From the NCBI GenBank assembly GCA_023393065.1, contig JAEWMX010000015.1:124001-188000 (forward strand): a stretch of DNA of 64,000 nt. Reading direction: 5' to 3'. Position numbers and translations under genes: made by a program. The DNA is from Bacillota bacterium. Lineage in GTDB: Bacteria > Bacillota_I > Bacilli_A > RFN20 > CAG-826. Below, one piece after another: positions 1 through 9,149 of the stretch (within the stretch, counting starts at the first letter, position 1; every line of letters starts with the position of its first letter). A model generated the notes under the pieces. It did not search any database, was not told the origin of the DNA, and worked only from the letters and a program-made list of their open reading frames with translations.

Positions 1-1475
1 ATTTCGAAGATGGTCTTTTGCATCTTCTGATCGTAGATACGCAATGAACCACCGCCGGCTTCGTAACCATTGATGACGATATCATATGCCGAAGCGTGAA
101 CATTTCCCGGGTCGCTAGCTAACAGATCAGCGGTCGAGGGGGTCGGTCTGGTAAAGGGATGATGCAGAGGACTAAATTTTCCGCTGTCTTGGTCTTTTTC
201 AAACAACGGGAAATCGACAACCCATAACAAATCAAAAGTATTCGGCTTTATAAGCCCTAATTCGCGAGCGTATTTGCTACGCAAAGCGCCGAGTCCAAAG
301 CAGACATTTGAAAGAGAGTTAGAACTTGCGATGATGATTAGATCTTCATTGTGTGCTGACATTAACTGAAGGAGGGCATCAGCTTCGCCATCGCCAAAAA
401 ATTTGGCGGCGCTGCCTTCGAGACGATTGTTTTTTACTTTTAAAACGATAAAACTTGAAAGGCGAAATTTTTTGGCTTCGAGTTGCAGTTCATCAATATT
501 TTTGCGCGAGGTACGATCGGCGATTCCCGGAATGACTATAGCTTTGCTATAAGCGCTTGAGTTAAAAAGCGGGAATGAGGTTTTGCTAACGATGCTTGTC
601 ACATCTTTTAACTCGAGGCCGAAACGGGTGTCAGGCTTATCGCTTCCATAGCGATTGAGAGCTTCATCGTATTTCAGTCTTCTCAGTGGCAAAACAATAT
701 CGTGATCGATGACATCCTTGAACACCTTCTTTAGAAGGCCTTCCATCAAGGTCAAGATTTGATCTTCATCGAGAAAACTTGTCTCGATATCGATTTGCGT
801 GAAATCTGGCTGGCGATCGGCTCTTAGATCTTCGTCGCGAAAGCAGCGAGCGATTTGATAGTAGCGTTCGAGACCGCCGATCATCAGGAGCTGTTTAAAG
901 AGCTGTGGCGATTGGGGTAGGGCATAAAAGGAGCCGTGATGAATTCTCGAGGGTACGACATAGTCGCGGGCGCCTTCAGGCGTTGAAAGAGTTAAAATGG
1001 GTGTCTCGACTTCTATGAAGTCATGGGCATCGAGATATTCGTGAGCAGCCCGGACGATTTTCGCTCTCGTTTTTAATTTTCCTTGCATCGTCGGACGCCG
1101 CAGATCGAGATAGCGGTATTTTAGGCGCACATCTTCGAGGGCATCGGTTTCATCATCGATGATAAGCGGAGTCGTCATCGCTTCATTTATCACCACGACC
1201 TCGCTAGCGAGGATTTCAATCTCCCCGGTTTTTAATTTAGGGTTCGGAACATCTTTCTTGGCGACTTGGCCTTTGACTTGAATGACATATTCGTTACGGA
1301 CATCAGGAATGTGTACATCGTCTTTAACCGTGACTTGGATGATGCCGCTACGATCGCGAAGATCAATAAAAAGAAGGCTTCCTAAATTGCGACGTCGGCT
1401 GACCCACCCTAAAAGGGTAACTGTCCTTCCGATATCGTTAATTGATAAATTGGCGTTATAACATGTTCTCTCCAT
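1..1475 (-). CDS. aspS: Aspartyl-tRNA synthetase, partial (3' end outside window)
   Basis: Class II synthetase that charges tRNA-Asp in the cytoplasm. Translation from the ATG at 1475 gives an N-terminal OB-fold anticodon-binding domain (GWVSRRRN), then class II motif 1 (FIEVETPIL) and motif 2 (FRDEDLRADRQPDFTQID), all typical of bacterial AspRS. About 491 residues are present of the usual 590 or so; the C-terminus, including motif 3, runs off base 1. The start lies 4 bases after the hisS stop, with a GAGAGG-type ribosome site inside the end of hisS, so hisS and aspS are almost certainly one operon, a common Firmicutes arrangement. No T-box is seen before this pair. Confidence 0.95.
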   Translation of the reverse strand, partial: MERTCYNANLSINDIGRTVTLLGWVSRRRNLGSLLFIDLRDRSGIIQVTVKDDVHIPDVRNEYVIQVKGQVAKKDVPNPKLKTGEIEILASEVVVINEAMTTPLIIDDETDALEDVRLKYRYLDLRRPTMQGKLKTRAKIVRAAHEYLDAHDFIEVETPILTLSTPEGARDYVVPSRIHHGSFYALPQSPQLFKQLLMIGGLERYYQIARCFRDEDLRADRQPDFTQIDIETSFLDEDQILTLMEGLLKKVFKDVIDHDIVLPLRRLKYDEALNRYGSDKPDTRFGLELKDVTSIVSKTSFPLFNSSAYSKAIVIPGIADRTSRKNIDELQLEAKKFRLSSFIVLKVKNNRLEGSAAKFFGDGEADALLQLMSAHNEDLIIIASSNSLSNVCFGLGALRSKYARELGLIKPNTFDLLWVVDFPLFEKDQDSGKFSPLHHPFTRPTPSTADLLASDPGNVHASAYDIVINGYEAGGGSLRIYDQKMQKTIFE

Positions 1476-1479
1476 GGGC

Positions 1480-2781
1480 TTACCTCTCCTCGTTGAGCTC
1501 GATGAGTTCTTCTTCGACGATTTGGCTGGCGACATTTTCAAAGTCGGCAAGCGTGACCGATGTCTGCTCTTTGGTGCGCATATTCTTAATTGTTAAGACT
1601 TCTTTCTTAAGCTCTTCTTCGCCGACCAAAACGGCAAAGAGGGCGGCGCGCTTTTCGGCTTTTTTAAACAAGCTTTTTAAAGCTTTGCTCTCATAAGCCA
1701 TTTCCGAAGGGTAGCCAAGTAGATGAATCTTTTCATTTAATTCATACACTTTTTCAAGGTCGACATCTCCGACAGGCATAATATAAAACGCCAAAAAGGG
1801 ATAGGCGTCGAACAAGAGCTTTTCCGCTTCCACGATTTGCACGAGGCGTTCGATTCCAAAGGATAAGCCGACGCCGGATAGATTCGGACCGCCGAGCTCT
1901 TCGACTAAATGGGAATAGTGACCGCCGGCCCCAAGAGCGCCAAAGGTTTTACCTTCTTTAGAAATATAGTGATATTCGAAGACAATTTCTGAATAGTAAT
2001 CAAGACCGCGGACGAGACCTTCGTCCAAATCAAATTTAATATTTAAAGAGTCGAGGAGGTTGATGGTCTTGCTGAAGCGCTCTTTTGATTCCGGAGATAG
2101 AAAGTCTTGAATGCGAGGGGCGCTTTTAATGATTTTGCGATCTTCTTCGACTTTACAGTCGAGTATACGCAGGGGGTTGATTTTTAACCTCTCCTGGCAG
2201 TCTGGACACATACTAGTAATATGACCAGCGAAATAATTCTTTAGCGCTTCGCGATAATTACTGCGCGATGAGTCGTCTCCTAACGTGTTTATTTTTAAAG
2301 TGATATCTTTGAAATTCAAACTTTTGAGAGCGTTGTAGCCAAGGGCTATGACTTCGACATCGATGAGGTGCGAATCGAGTCCCACCGCTTCCACGCCGAA
2401 CTGGCTGAACTGACGGTAGCGACCAGCTTGAGGTCTCTCATAGCGAAAAGCCGGCCCGAGATAGCTGGCTTTGATTGGAAAGTCTTGTGCGGCATACAAT
2501 TTGTTATTGACGATTGTGCGAATGATGCTGGCCGTCACCTCCGGGCGCAAAGTCAAAGAGCGATTTCCTTTATCGAGAAAGGTATACATCTCCTTGCGGA
2601 CGATATCGCTGGAATCGCCGACTGACCGAGTAAATAATTCGGTGTGTTCGATAATCGGCGTCCGAAATTCTAAATAACCGTATGTGTGGGCGATTTTGGC
2701 GAGAGCATCTTCGATTCTTTGATAGAGGATGATGTCGGCGCCAATAATGTCATGCGTGCCCTTAACGGGTTTTACTTCCAT
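1480..2781 (-). CDS. hisS: Histidyl-tRNA synthetase
   Basis: Charges tRNA-His. The 433-residue length is normal. Visible motifs are class II motif 2 (FRYERPQAGRYRQFSQFG), the HisRS-specific LVRGLDYYSEIVFE segment and motif 3 (GVGLSFGIERL), followed by a C-terminal anticodon-binding domain. The start has a strong AGGAGGG ribosome site 9 bases upstream. It is transcribed from its own sigma-A-type promoter (2822-2851) and is followed directly by aspS. Confidence 0.97.
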   Translation of the reverse strand: MEVKPVKGTHDIIGADIILYQRIEDALAKIAHTYGYLEFRTPIIEHTELFTRSVGDSSDIVRKEMYTFLDKGNRSLTLRPEVTASIIRTIVNNKLYAAQDFPIKASYLGPAFRYERPQAGRYRQFSQFGVEAVGLDSHLIDVEVIALGYNALKSLNFKDITLKINTLGDDSSRSNYREALKNYFAGHITSMCPDCQERLKINPLRILDCKVEEDRKIIKSAPRIQDFLSPESKERFSKTINLLDSLNIKFDLDEGLVRGLDYYSEIVFEYHYISKEGKTFGALGAGGHYSHLVEELGGPNLSGVGLSFGIERLVQIVEAEKLLFDAYPFLAFYIMPVGDVDLEKVYELNEKIHLLGYPSEMAYESKALKSLFKKAEKRAALFAVLVGEEELKKEVLTIKNMRTKEQTSVTLADFENVASQIVEEELIELNEER

Positions 2782-2821
2782 AAATAAAGGCCCTCCTAAA
2801 CTTTGTTTGACACAATATTTA

Positions 2822-2851
2822 ATTATAGTTTATAACAACTATAAGTGTCAA
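2822..2851 (-). promoter_or_regulatory. Sigma-A-type promoter of hisS-aspS
   Basis: On the minus strand a perfect -35 (TTGACA, 2846-2851) and a perfect -10 (TATAAT, 2822-2827) are 18 bases apart, about 40 bases before the hisS start. The region is also an imperfect inverted repeat (TTGACAC/GTGTCAA outer arms, TATAGTT/AACTATA inner arms), so it could double as an operator or 5' hairpin. Confidence 0.8.
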
Positions 2852-2879
2852 TTGAGTATGGAGGGTTAATAAATATTGC

Positions 2880-2900
2880 TTATCAAATTAAATTTGATAA
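2880..2900 (-). terminator. AT-rich hairpin after relA, possible weak terminator
   Basis: A 10-bp stem (TTATCAAATT with AATTTGATAA, 1-base centre) lies 25 bases downstream of the relA stop. It lacks G+C pairs and a clean U-run, so termination is uncertain. Confidence 0.35.
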
Positions 2901-2924
2901 ATAACCATCTGGATAAATGTATTG

Positions 2925-5135
2925 TCAATGGATGACGCGCGTGATTTCGTATACACTGTTAATATTTAATAAAATATTAAAAATATCGGTCAATCTTTTG
3001 GCATCGCTGACAAAAATCGTCGCTGAAATCGTCGTGTTCATCGTCTGGGGATGGAGCTTGGCGGTTATCGTCGAAACCGAGATTTTATTGGCCGAGAGCA
3101 TCGACATGATATCAATTAAGAGGTTGGGTCGATCGGCGGACTCGATTTTAATGTCGACCGGATAAGTTTCAAGGTGTTCAGCCTCGCGCCAAAAGACATC
3201 GACGAGACGCGCTCTTTCGTTAGCGATATTAGGGCATGTAACGCGGTGAACCGTCACCCCTTTACCTTTGGTAATGTAACCGACGATATCGTCGCCGGGA
3301 ATCGGCGTGCAGCAGCTGCCAAGATTGATGGCGATCTTGCCGGCGCCACTGACGAAAACAGGGATGTGATCATCATCTTTTGATACTGGCGCTTTATCTA
3401 GTTTGAAGATCGTCGGTTTGCGGCGAATGTTTAAAAAATCGATGACGGCTGAAGGTGTCGGATTTTTGCTATACATCGCCACGAAAAGTTCGTCGAGATC
3501 CTTGACATGGAAGTTATTCAAGAGATTAGAACTATTCAAAAGCGTCATCATCTCTTGCTCTTCGACGCCGCGATCTTTGAAGGCGTCAATTGCCGATTGC
3601 TTGCCTTTGGCAATTCTTTCGTCTTTAAGCAATTCGGCATTTTTCTTTAATAAAAATTTCTTTATGTGTGAGCGCGCTTGTGCGGTACGAACGATTTTTA
3701 GCCACCCTTCGTTGGGGCCGCTCGAAGTGCTGGAAGTGCGAATCTCCACCACATCGCCCGTTTTTAAGACGGTGCCTAATGATACGAGGGAACCATTGAC
3801 GATGGCGCCGACTGCCGCATCACCGACTTTGGTGTGAACGCGATAAGCGAAATCGATGGGTGTCGAACCAACCGGTAGATCAATGACCTTCCCTTTTGGC
3901 GTAAAAACATAGACGTTTGCCTCAAAAATATCTTTTGAAAGGGTGTCCATATATTCCTTGGCATCGCCTTCTTGCTCGTTGGAAATATTGACAAAATCAC
4001 GGAACCAGTGAAGCTTTTCTTCAATCTGCCGCTGCTCTTCTTTGGGATTGTAATTGGTGCCTTCTTTGTAGCGCCAGTGAGCGGCGATTCCGGTTTCGGC
4101 AATCTCATCCATCCGCTTCGTGCGAATTTGAATTTCGAAAATATTGCCATCCCCCGAGATAATCGATGTGTGAAGGGATTGGTACATATTGGGTTTAGGC
4201 ACGGCGATGTAATCTTTAAAACGACCGGGAATGGGTTTAAAAGTCGCGTGGATGATACCGAGAATCTCATAGCAATTGAGCTCAGTCTCGGTGATGACGC
4301 GAATCGCCAATACATCAAAGATATCATCGAAATTGTATCCCTTTAAATAAATCTTTTTGTATATTGAATAAATGGTTTTAACGCGCGATTCCATCTGAAA
4401 AGGAATTTTTGCTTCAAACAGGATGTCGGCGACGCGCTTTTTTAGTGAATCGAGAGATTTTGTGCGGTTTCTCGTTTTCTTATCCAATAAATCGGATATT
4501 AAATCATATTTGTCAGGTTCAAGGTATTTTAGTGAAAGATCTTCCAACTCGCTTTTTATCGTGTTGATACCGAGGCGATGGGCGATAGGAACGAATACTT
4601 CTAAAGTCTCGCGCGCTAATGCGAGTTGGCGCTTATTTTCTAATGCTCCCAAAGTGCGCATGTTATGCAAGCGATCGGCGAGTTTTATAATGATGACGCG
4701 GACATCCTTGGCCATGCCCAAGAAAATTTTGCGATGGTCTTCGGCTTCAAAATCCTCATATTCACGATGTGACAATTTCATTCGTTGAATCTTTGTCAAA
4801 GATTCGACGATTTTGCTGACATCTTCGCCAAACTTTGTTTGAACTTCTTCAATTTCGGCGGGCGTATCTTCGATGACATCGTGCAAAAAACCGGCTGCGA
4901 TCGTCGAGGGTCCGGCTTGCAACTTTGCGAGGATGTAGCCGACTTCAAGCAGGTGATGAATATAGTCTTCGCCTGATTTGCGAACTTGTCCGAAATGATA
5001 TTTTTTTGCCATTTCATAGGCTTCTTTGATCATATCTCGCGATTTCGGGTCAGAAATATACGGGAAAAAAACCTCTTCCAAGTCAGAATATGTATGTAGG
5101 GGATAACCGCCGTTAACAACGTGCTTTTTTTCCAT
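2925..5135 (-). CDS. relA: Bifunctional (p)ppGpp synthetase/hydrolase (Rel/SpoT family)
   Basis: Makes and degrades the alarmone (p)ppGpp. Domains in order: HD hydrolase with intact metal residues (IHHLLEVG and LHDVIEDT), synthetase domain (PKPNMYQSLHTS), TGS domain around VFTPKGKVIDLPVGSTPIDFAY, and C-terminal ACT domain. About 736 residues, normal for a Gram-positive bifunctional Rel. I chose the ATG at 5135, which has AGG about 8 bases upstream, over an in-frame GTG at 5144. A TATAAT at 5154-5159 implies a 5' leader of only about 12 bases. The stop codon is TGA, which shows code 11. Confidence 0.95.
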   Translation of the reverse strand: MEKKHVVNGGYPLHTYSDLEEVFFPYISDPKSRDMIKEAYEMAKKYHFGQVRKSGEDYIHHLLEVGYILAKLQAGPSTIAAGFLHDVIEDTPAEIEEVQTKFGEDVSKIVESLTKIQRMKLSHREYEDFEAEDHRKIFLGMAKDVRVIIIKLADRLHNMRTLGALENKRQLALARETLEVFVPIAHRLGINTIKSELEDLSLKYLEPDKYDLISDLLDKKTRNRTKSLDSLKKRVADILFEAKIPFQMESRVKTIYSIYKKIYLKGYNFDDIFDVLAIRVITETELNCYEILGIIHATFKPIPGRFKDYIAVPKPNMYQSLHTSIISGDGNIFEIQIRTKRMDEIAETGIAAHWRYKEGTNYNPKEEQRQIEEKLHWFRDFVNISNEQEGDAKEYMDTLSKDIFEANVYVFTPKGKVIDLPVGSTPIDFAYRVHTKVGDAAVGAIVNGSLVSLGTVLKTGDVVEIRTSSTSSGPNEGWLKIVRTAQARSHIKKFLLKKNAELLKDERIAKGKQSAIDAFKDRGVEEQEMMTLLNSSNLLNNFHVKDLDELFVAMYSKNPTPSAVIDFLNIRRKPTIFKLDKAPVSKDDDHIPVFVSGAGKIAINLGSCCTPIPGDDIVGYITKGKGVTVHRVTCPNIANERARLVDVFWREAEHLETYPVDIKIESADRPNLLIDIMSMLSANKISVSTITAKLHPQTMNTTISATIFVSDAKRLTDIFNILLNINSVYEITRVIH

Positions 5136-5270
5136 TTTGCGCACCTAATTAGTATTATATCTTACCAAAAAGAATAAGGCTTAACAATTGAGGCTTTCCG
5201 ATAATGAATTAGAATCCAAATCATCATATCCTTTTTGACTTGTGTCTAGGGGTTATTGTAAATAAACGTC

Positions 5271-5299
5271 TTTACTAAGTTGGATGCAATGTTTATAAT
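5271..5299 (+). promoter_or_regulatory. Promoter of the OB-fold/lamin-tail lipoprotein
   Basis: TTTACT (5271-5276), 17-base spacer, perfect TATAAT (5294-5299). A strong AAGGAGG ribosome site follows at 5315-5321, before the ATG at 5336. Confidence 0.7.
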
Positions 5300-5335
5300 T
5301 ACGTTGTAATAGAAAAGGAGGAAAATAACCTAACA

Positions 5336-6730
5336 ATGAAAAAAAGTATTGTTCTATTACCTTTATTAATGTTGGTTCTTGCTGCTTGCAACCCGACACC
5401 GACTGATACCAGCTCTGACACTGCGACAGACACAGCGACAGACACAAGTACAGCGACCGACACAAGCACGGCGACCGACACCAGTACCGCGACTGATACG
5501 AGCACGGCTACTGACACTTCAACAGAAGTCCTACCAGATGAGAAGAGCATCGGTGATATTCTTGCCGAAGCTACCACAGGCAAAGTTTACAAAACTACTG
5601 GTACAATCACCCATCTCAATGGTGGTTCAATCTTCATCCAAGATGATGATGGCGACGCAATTAACCTTTATCTAGCCGCTGGTGGTAGTGGCGCTACTTC
5701 GTTAGTCGTTGGTAACGTAGTTGAAGTTACAGGCTCATACAAAATCTACAATATGGCAGCTGAATTGGATGCCGCCACATTAACTGTTCTATCCGCCACA
5801 GACGAAACCCCAATCGTTCCGGAAGTTATTGACACCGCCGCAGCCTTAACCGCCGCGACTGGCGCTGATTATTCCGAAAGTGGTAAGTTCGTCCGCCTAA
5901 ACGGCGTTACGACCGCGGCTTGGGCCAGCAATAAGTCAGTCTTGACATTGGACACTGCTACAATCACCGCTTATGCGGGATATAGTGGCGGACATGACGC
6001 GCTTGGCGAAAACAGAACCCAAATCGCTACCGCCATGGCAGCTTTAGCTACTTCAGGCGACACCTTTGACATCATGGGCGTCTTGTATTCCGCAAACGCC
6101 GATGGCGTATGGAATCTAGGTTTCCCAACTGTTAACTACATCGTTGCTGGTGAGCCAGAACCAGAAGCCTTGGTTCTTCCAAACGGCGAAACATTTGTTA
6201 TTTTCAACAGCGCTCAAGATCTCGTTGTTGCACCAGTTCCGACCAATGAAGATGGCTGGTATGGCTATGCTTATCCAAGCGTTCCAAACTGGAATGGTGA
6301 TGACGCGGTTGCTTTAGTTAAAAACGAGAACGTCATCGATTTAATTGGCATTATCGGAGTCGATCCAGGTTCAGAATGGACTGGAACAGGCGCCAATGCT
6401 GTTGCTGGCAGCACGAAAGACAAGACTCTTGTCCGCGCTGATTCAGTAGTTGCTCCAAATGCCACGTTCACATGGAATGAATGGAATGTTTTTGACAATC
6501 AAGTATCTACTTTAGGTGCTCACACGATGACTGGTACCGCTAGCGACCTTATCATCTCCGAATACACCGAAGGTGCAACCGGAAGCAATAAGTATCTAGA
6601 AATCTACAACGGTACAGGTGCCGAAGTTGACTTGACCGGTTATGCGGTTTCTCTTTACTCAAACGGAGCAGCGGCCGCAACGCAAATCTTGGATCTTTCG
6701 ACAATGATCCACGTTGTTATCCCTGCTTAA
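5336..6730 (+). CDS. Surface lipoprotein with two OB folds and a rearranged lamin-tail domain
   Basis: 464 residues. A lipoprotein signal peptide ends in the lipobox LAAC (Cys18), so the protein should be lipid-anchored outside the membrane. Residues 21-65 are a Thr/Ser/Asp linker built from 18-bp repeats. Residues about 70-155 and 160-272 look like OB-fold modules of the YhcR type (GTITHLNGGSIFIQDDDGD). Residues about 278-395 match the second half of a lamin-tail domain (WNGDDAVALVKN, IGVDPGSEW, STLGAHT), while 402-464 match the first half (LIISEYTEGATGSNKYLEIYNG, VDLTGYAVSLYSNG), so the halves are in reversed order. These modules commonly accompany extracellular nucleases in Firmicutes; no catalytic domain is visible here. 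Function is inferred only. Confidence 0.85.
   Translation: MKKSIVLLPLLMLVLAACNPTPTDTSSDTATDTATDTSTATDTSTATDTSTATDTSTATDTSTEVLPDEKSIGDILAEATTGKVYKTTGTITHLNGGSIFIQDDDGDAINLYLAAGGSGATSLVVGNVVEVTGSYKIYNMAAELDAATLTVLSATDETPIVPEVIDTAAALTAATGADYSESGKFVRLNGVTTAAWASNKSVLTLDTATITAYAGYSGGHDALGENRTQIATAMAALATSGDTFDIMGVLYSANADGVWNLGFPTVNYIVAGEPEPEALVLPNGETFVIFNSAQDLVVAPVPTNEDGWYGYAYPSVPNWNGDDAVALVKNENVIDLIGIIGVDPGSEWTGTGANAVAGSTKDKTLVRADSVVAPNATFTWNEWNVFDNQVSTLGAHTMTGTASDLIISEYTEGATGSNKYLEIYNGTGAEVDLTGYAVSLYSNGAAAATQILDLSTMIHVVIPA
5435..5524 (+). repeat. 18-bp minisatellite coding for a Thr/Ser/Asp linker
   Basis: Five tandem 18-bp units, each encoding Ala-Thr-Asp-Thr-Ser-Thr or close to it, directly after the lipobox region. 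Codons vary at third positions between units while the peptide stays constant, which points to selection on the peptide. Confidence 0.85.
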
Positions 6731-6820
6731 TAATTCGATTCACTCTAACGGAGCTTAGTTAAAACGCCAACGGGCTTCTAACAATAGTTCCAAACACGAA
6801 ATTTCTTAACGAAAACGTGC

Positions 6821-6852
6821 AAAGGGTATGAAAGCAATTTCGTACCCTTTTT
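6821..6852 (+). terminator. Rho-independent terminator after the lipoprotein
   Basis: Stem AAAGGGTATGAAA with TTTCGTACCCTTT (one G-U pair), loop GCAA, followed by a T-run. Confidence 0.8.
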
Positions 6853-6957
6853 CTATGAAATAATTACTGATCGAGGTGCCAAAATGTATATACACATATG
6901 CAATTTCAAAGTAGAAGCAAAGCTATCGTCCTTGCCATCTACTAATTGACAATGTAT

Positions 6958-7539
6958 TTATTGCAGTTGAAAAATTTCAAGCGACGAAATATAACCTCTC
7001 CCGCTTTTTGTCTTCATGATGATTTGCTCGATCGGCTGTTGAAAGCGAAAGGTTAATATAATGTCTTCTTCGGAATTGCCTATGTCAATGTAGTCGCGTT
7101 CATTGATTGAAATCGCAAACGAATCAAAAAAAGTATCGGTCTTTCCGGTGATGGCACTAAAAGATTCATAAAAATACGGCGTGACATGAACCGCTAAGGC
7201 ATCAGCGGCAAATACATTTTTTAAGCTGATAATCAATTCGCCTTCGCGCTCGCCGACTCTCTGTCCGATTCTAAGGGCCCCTGCTCCGCGATACACATTC
7301 ACTGCAGAAGTTACCTCTTTTATCGCAGCGCGAGGATTATTAAGATAAGTTCTTAATTCTTCTTCGTCGTCGAAAAGAGCGTCTTCCGGTTCGTTTTCCA
7401 GATCATTGGTCCAGTCTAAAGAAATCGGATCACGATACTCCGATAAGTCCAGCTCATCCTGGGGATAAATCGGATTGACGATCGGACAAGAAGTCAAAAG
7501 AGCAATTAAAGGCACGAGAGCGGCAATCTTCTTTTTCAT
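6958..7539 (-). CDS. Small lipoprotein of unknown function
   Basis: 193 residues from the ATG at 7539. A longer in-frame start at 7614 would put 25 residues before the signal peptide and run into recJ, so I reject it. The signal sequence KKKIAALVPLIALLTSC ends in a lipobox. The rest is acidic and then forms a probable beta-rich domain; no family is recognised. It starts 7 bases after the recJ stop without a clear ribosome site, so it is probably translationally coupled to recJ. Confidence 0.75.
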   Translation of the reverse strand: MKKKIAALVPLIALLTSCPIVNPIYPQDELDLSEYRDPISLDWTNDLENEPEDALFDDEEELRTYLNNPRAAIKEVTSAVNVYRGAGALRIGQRVGEREGELIISLKNVFAADALAVHVTPYFYESFSAITGKTDTFFDSFAISINERDYIDIGNSEEDIILTFRFQQPIEQIIMKTKSGRGYISSLEIFQLQ

Positions 7540-7546
7540 AATAAAA

Positions 7547-9112
7547 TCATAGCAAGTTATTCGCGCGATATGAAGAGACGCGAAATTCAAGGGTGTAACG
7601 TCCGCGATATTCACTTAATTGCATATTTCCTAATAAATCGACGAAGGGAGAGCGATTTATTTCCTGACGCGAAATATTAAAGCCGAGAAGTTTGACATTC
7701 ATGCCAATGATCGTTGAAAGATGTCTATCGTTAGATATAAAAGACAGGTTGCTCGATTTTAATTCCTTGACGAGGAAGGATGGTTCTCGAAATCCTTCTC
7801 CAAAAGGAGAAAAGGTTCTGAGGACATCGTAGTTATTCATGTTTATGTCATTTAACGAGATATCAATCGCTTCAATTTCATCTTCGACGAAACGGTAGCG
7901 GTCGGCGAGGGCGATAAAGTCTTTTTTGAAATTTTCATAGTCATCCTTGCGAATGGCTAGTCCCCCGGCAAAGGCGTGACCGCCGTAGGTCACGAGATAT
8001 TTTTCAAGGCTTCCAAAAGCTTTGGTGATATTGAAGCCTTCTTTGGAGCGCATGCTACCTTTTAAGAGGGTTTTATCGGTGCTATCTTCGGTAAAGACAA
8101 TCGTCGGCACTTGATGCTCGTTGACGAGGCGATTGGCAATTAAGCCAATCAATCCCTCTTTGATATCGAGTTTTAAAACGATGCCGGATTCCTCTTTGAT
8201 GTCGACAAGCGATTCCACCACTTCTTTGGTCAGCACTTTCCGCGACTCGTTAATCATTTCGATAAAAGAGCCAAATACTTCGATATCACGTTCGTCTGAG
8301 GCGACAAAGTACTTGATGAGGCGATTGATATTTGTCGTCTCATCCATTCGTCCCACCGCATTGATTTTCGGAGCGATTTCCATCGCGATGACTTTTTCAT
8401 CGATTTCCTTATCGCCAGTTAATCGTGAAATAGCCGGAAAACGATTACTATTCATCGTTTCAATCGCTAAGCGCACGACATCGCGGTTATAGCCAAGAAG
8501 GGGCATCATGTCGGAAATTGTCGAGATGCCGGCGAGGGACAATAAATAAGGATCGACACGGTCAAGCAGAGCGGTTGCCAAGACAAAAGACATGAAACCG
8601 CCACTAGCGGCGTATTCGCCCAAATGTGAGACGAAAGGATGCAAGACGCTGACGGCGTCAGGAAGTTTCTCGCCTTGCATCTCATGATGGTCGACGACGA
8701 TTGTGTCAATGCCTTTTTGCTTGGCTAAAGAGATCGCCTCAAAGGCGCTGATACCATTATCGACGGTGATGATGAGGGTATAACCCTTTTTCGCAATTTC
8801 CTCTACTCGCTTTACGTTTAACCCATATCCATCGATATAACGGCTCGGAACATAGTAGCCGATTGTATGGCCGAGCATCTCAAATACCTTGACGATGATC
8901 GATGTCGACATGATGCCATCGCAGTCATAGTCTCCATAAACGATAATCTTTTCTTTATCATCGATGGCTTTATGAATGCGCGCTAGCAAAGGCTCAAGAC
9001 CTCTGACACGGCGGTCAAAGCGCAAGTCATCGTATGTGAGCGGCCTAGTTAAAAACTCATATTGTTCTTCATTTAGCTGATAGTAATTAAGAAGGGCGCT
9101 TAAAAAATCCAT
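7547..9112 (-). CDS. recJ: Single-stranded-DNA-specific exonuclease RecJ
   Basis: 5'-3' exonuclease acting in recombination and mismatch repair. DHH-family metal motifs are visible: DYDCDGIMS (motif I), VDNGIS (II), VVDHHEM (III), and the DHHA1 motif GGHAFAGGL. At 521 residues it is at the short end for RecJ. The ATG at 9112 has no Shine-Dalgarno, and a terminator hairpin ends only 10 bases upstream, so how it is initiated is unclear. Confidence 0.93.
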   Translation of the reverse strand: MDFLSALLNYYQLNEEQYEFLTRPLTYDDLRFDRRVRGLEPLLARIHKAIDDKEKIIVYGDYDCDGIMSTSIIVKVFEMLGHTIGYYVPSRYIDGYGLNVKRVEEIAKKGYTLIITVDNGISAFEAISLAKQKGIDTIVVDHHEMQGEKLPDAVSVLHPFVSHLGEYAASGGFMSFVLATALLDRVDPYLLSLAGISTISDMMPLLGYNRDVVRLAIETMNSNRFPAISRLTGDKEIDEKVIAMEIAPKINAVGRMDETTNINRLIKYFVASDERDIEVFGSFIEMINESRKVLTKEVVESLVDIKEESGIVLKLDIKEGLIGLIANRLVNEHQVPTIVFTEDSTDKTLLKGSMRSKEGFNITKAFGSLEKYLVTYGGHAFAGGLAIRKDDYENFKKDFIALADRYRFVEDEIEAIDISLNDINMNNYDVLRTFSPFGEGFREPSFLVKELKSSNLSFISNDRHLSTIIGMNVKLLGFNISRQEINRSPFVDLLGNMQLSEYRGRYTLEFRVSSYRANNLL

Positions 9113-9121
9113 ATCAATATT

Positions 9122-9146
9122 AAAAGGCTACGCAAAGTAGCCTTTT
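9122..9146 (-). terminator. Terminator between secDF and recJ
   Basis: Perfect 10-bp stem (AAAAGGCTAC with GTAGCCTTTT) around a 5-base loop, 4 bases after the secDF stop. T-runs flank both sides. Confidence 0.75.
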
Positions 9147-9149
9147 AAT

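Noticed and set aside
2925..5144. Use of the Mycoplasma genetic code (UGA = Trp)
   Set aside because: relA ends in TGA with family-typical C-terminus, several other genes stop at TGA, and Trp is encoded by TGG throughout.
5299..5583. Minus-strand ORFs rich in Val/Ser across 5253-5583
   Set aside because: They are reverse-frame shadows of the Thr/Ser/Asp repeat in the plus-strand lipoprotein.
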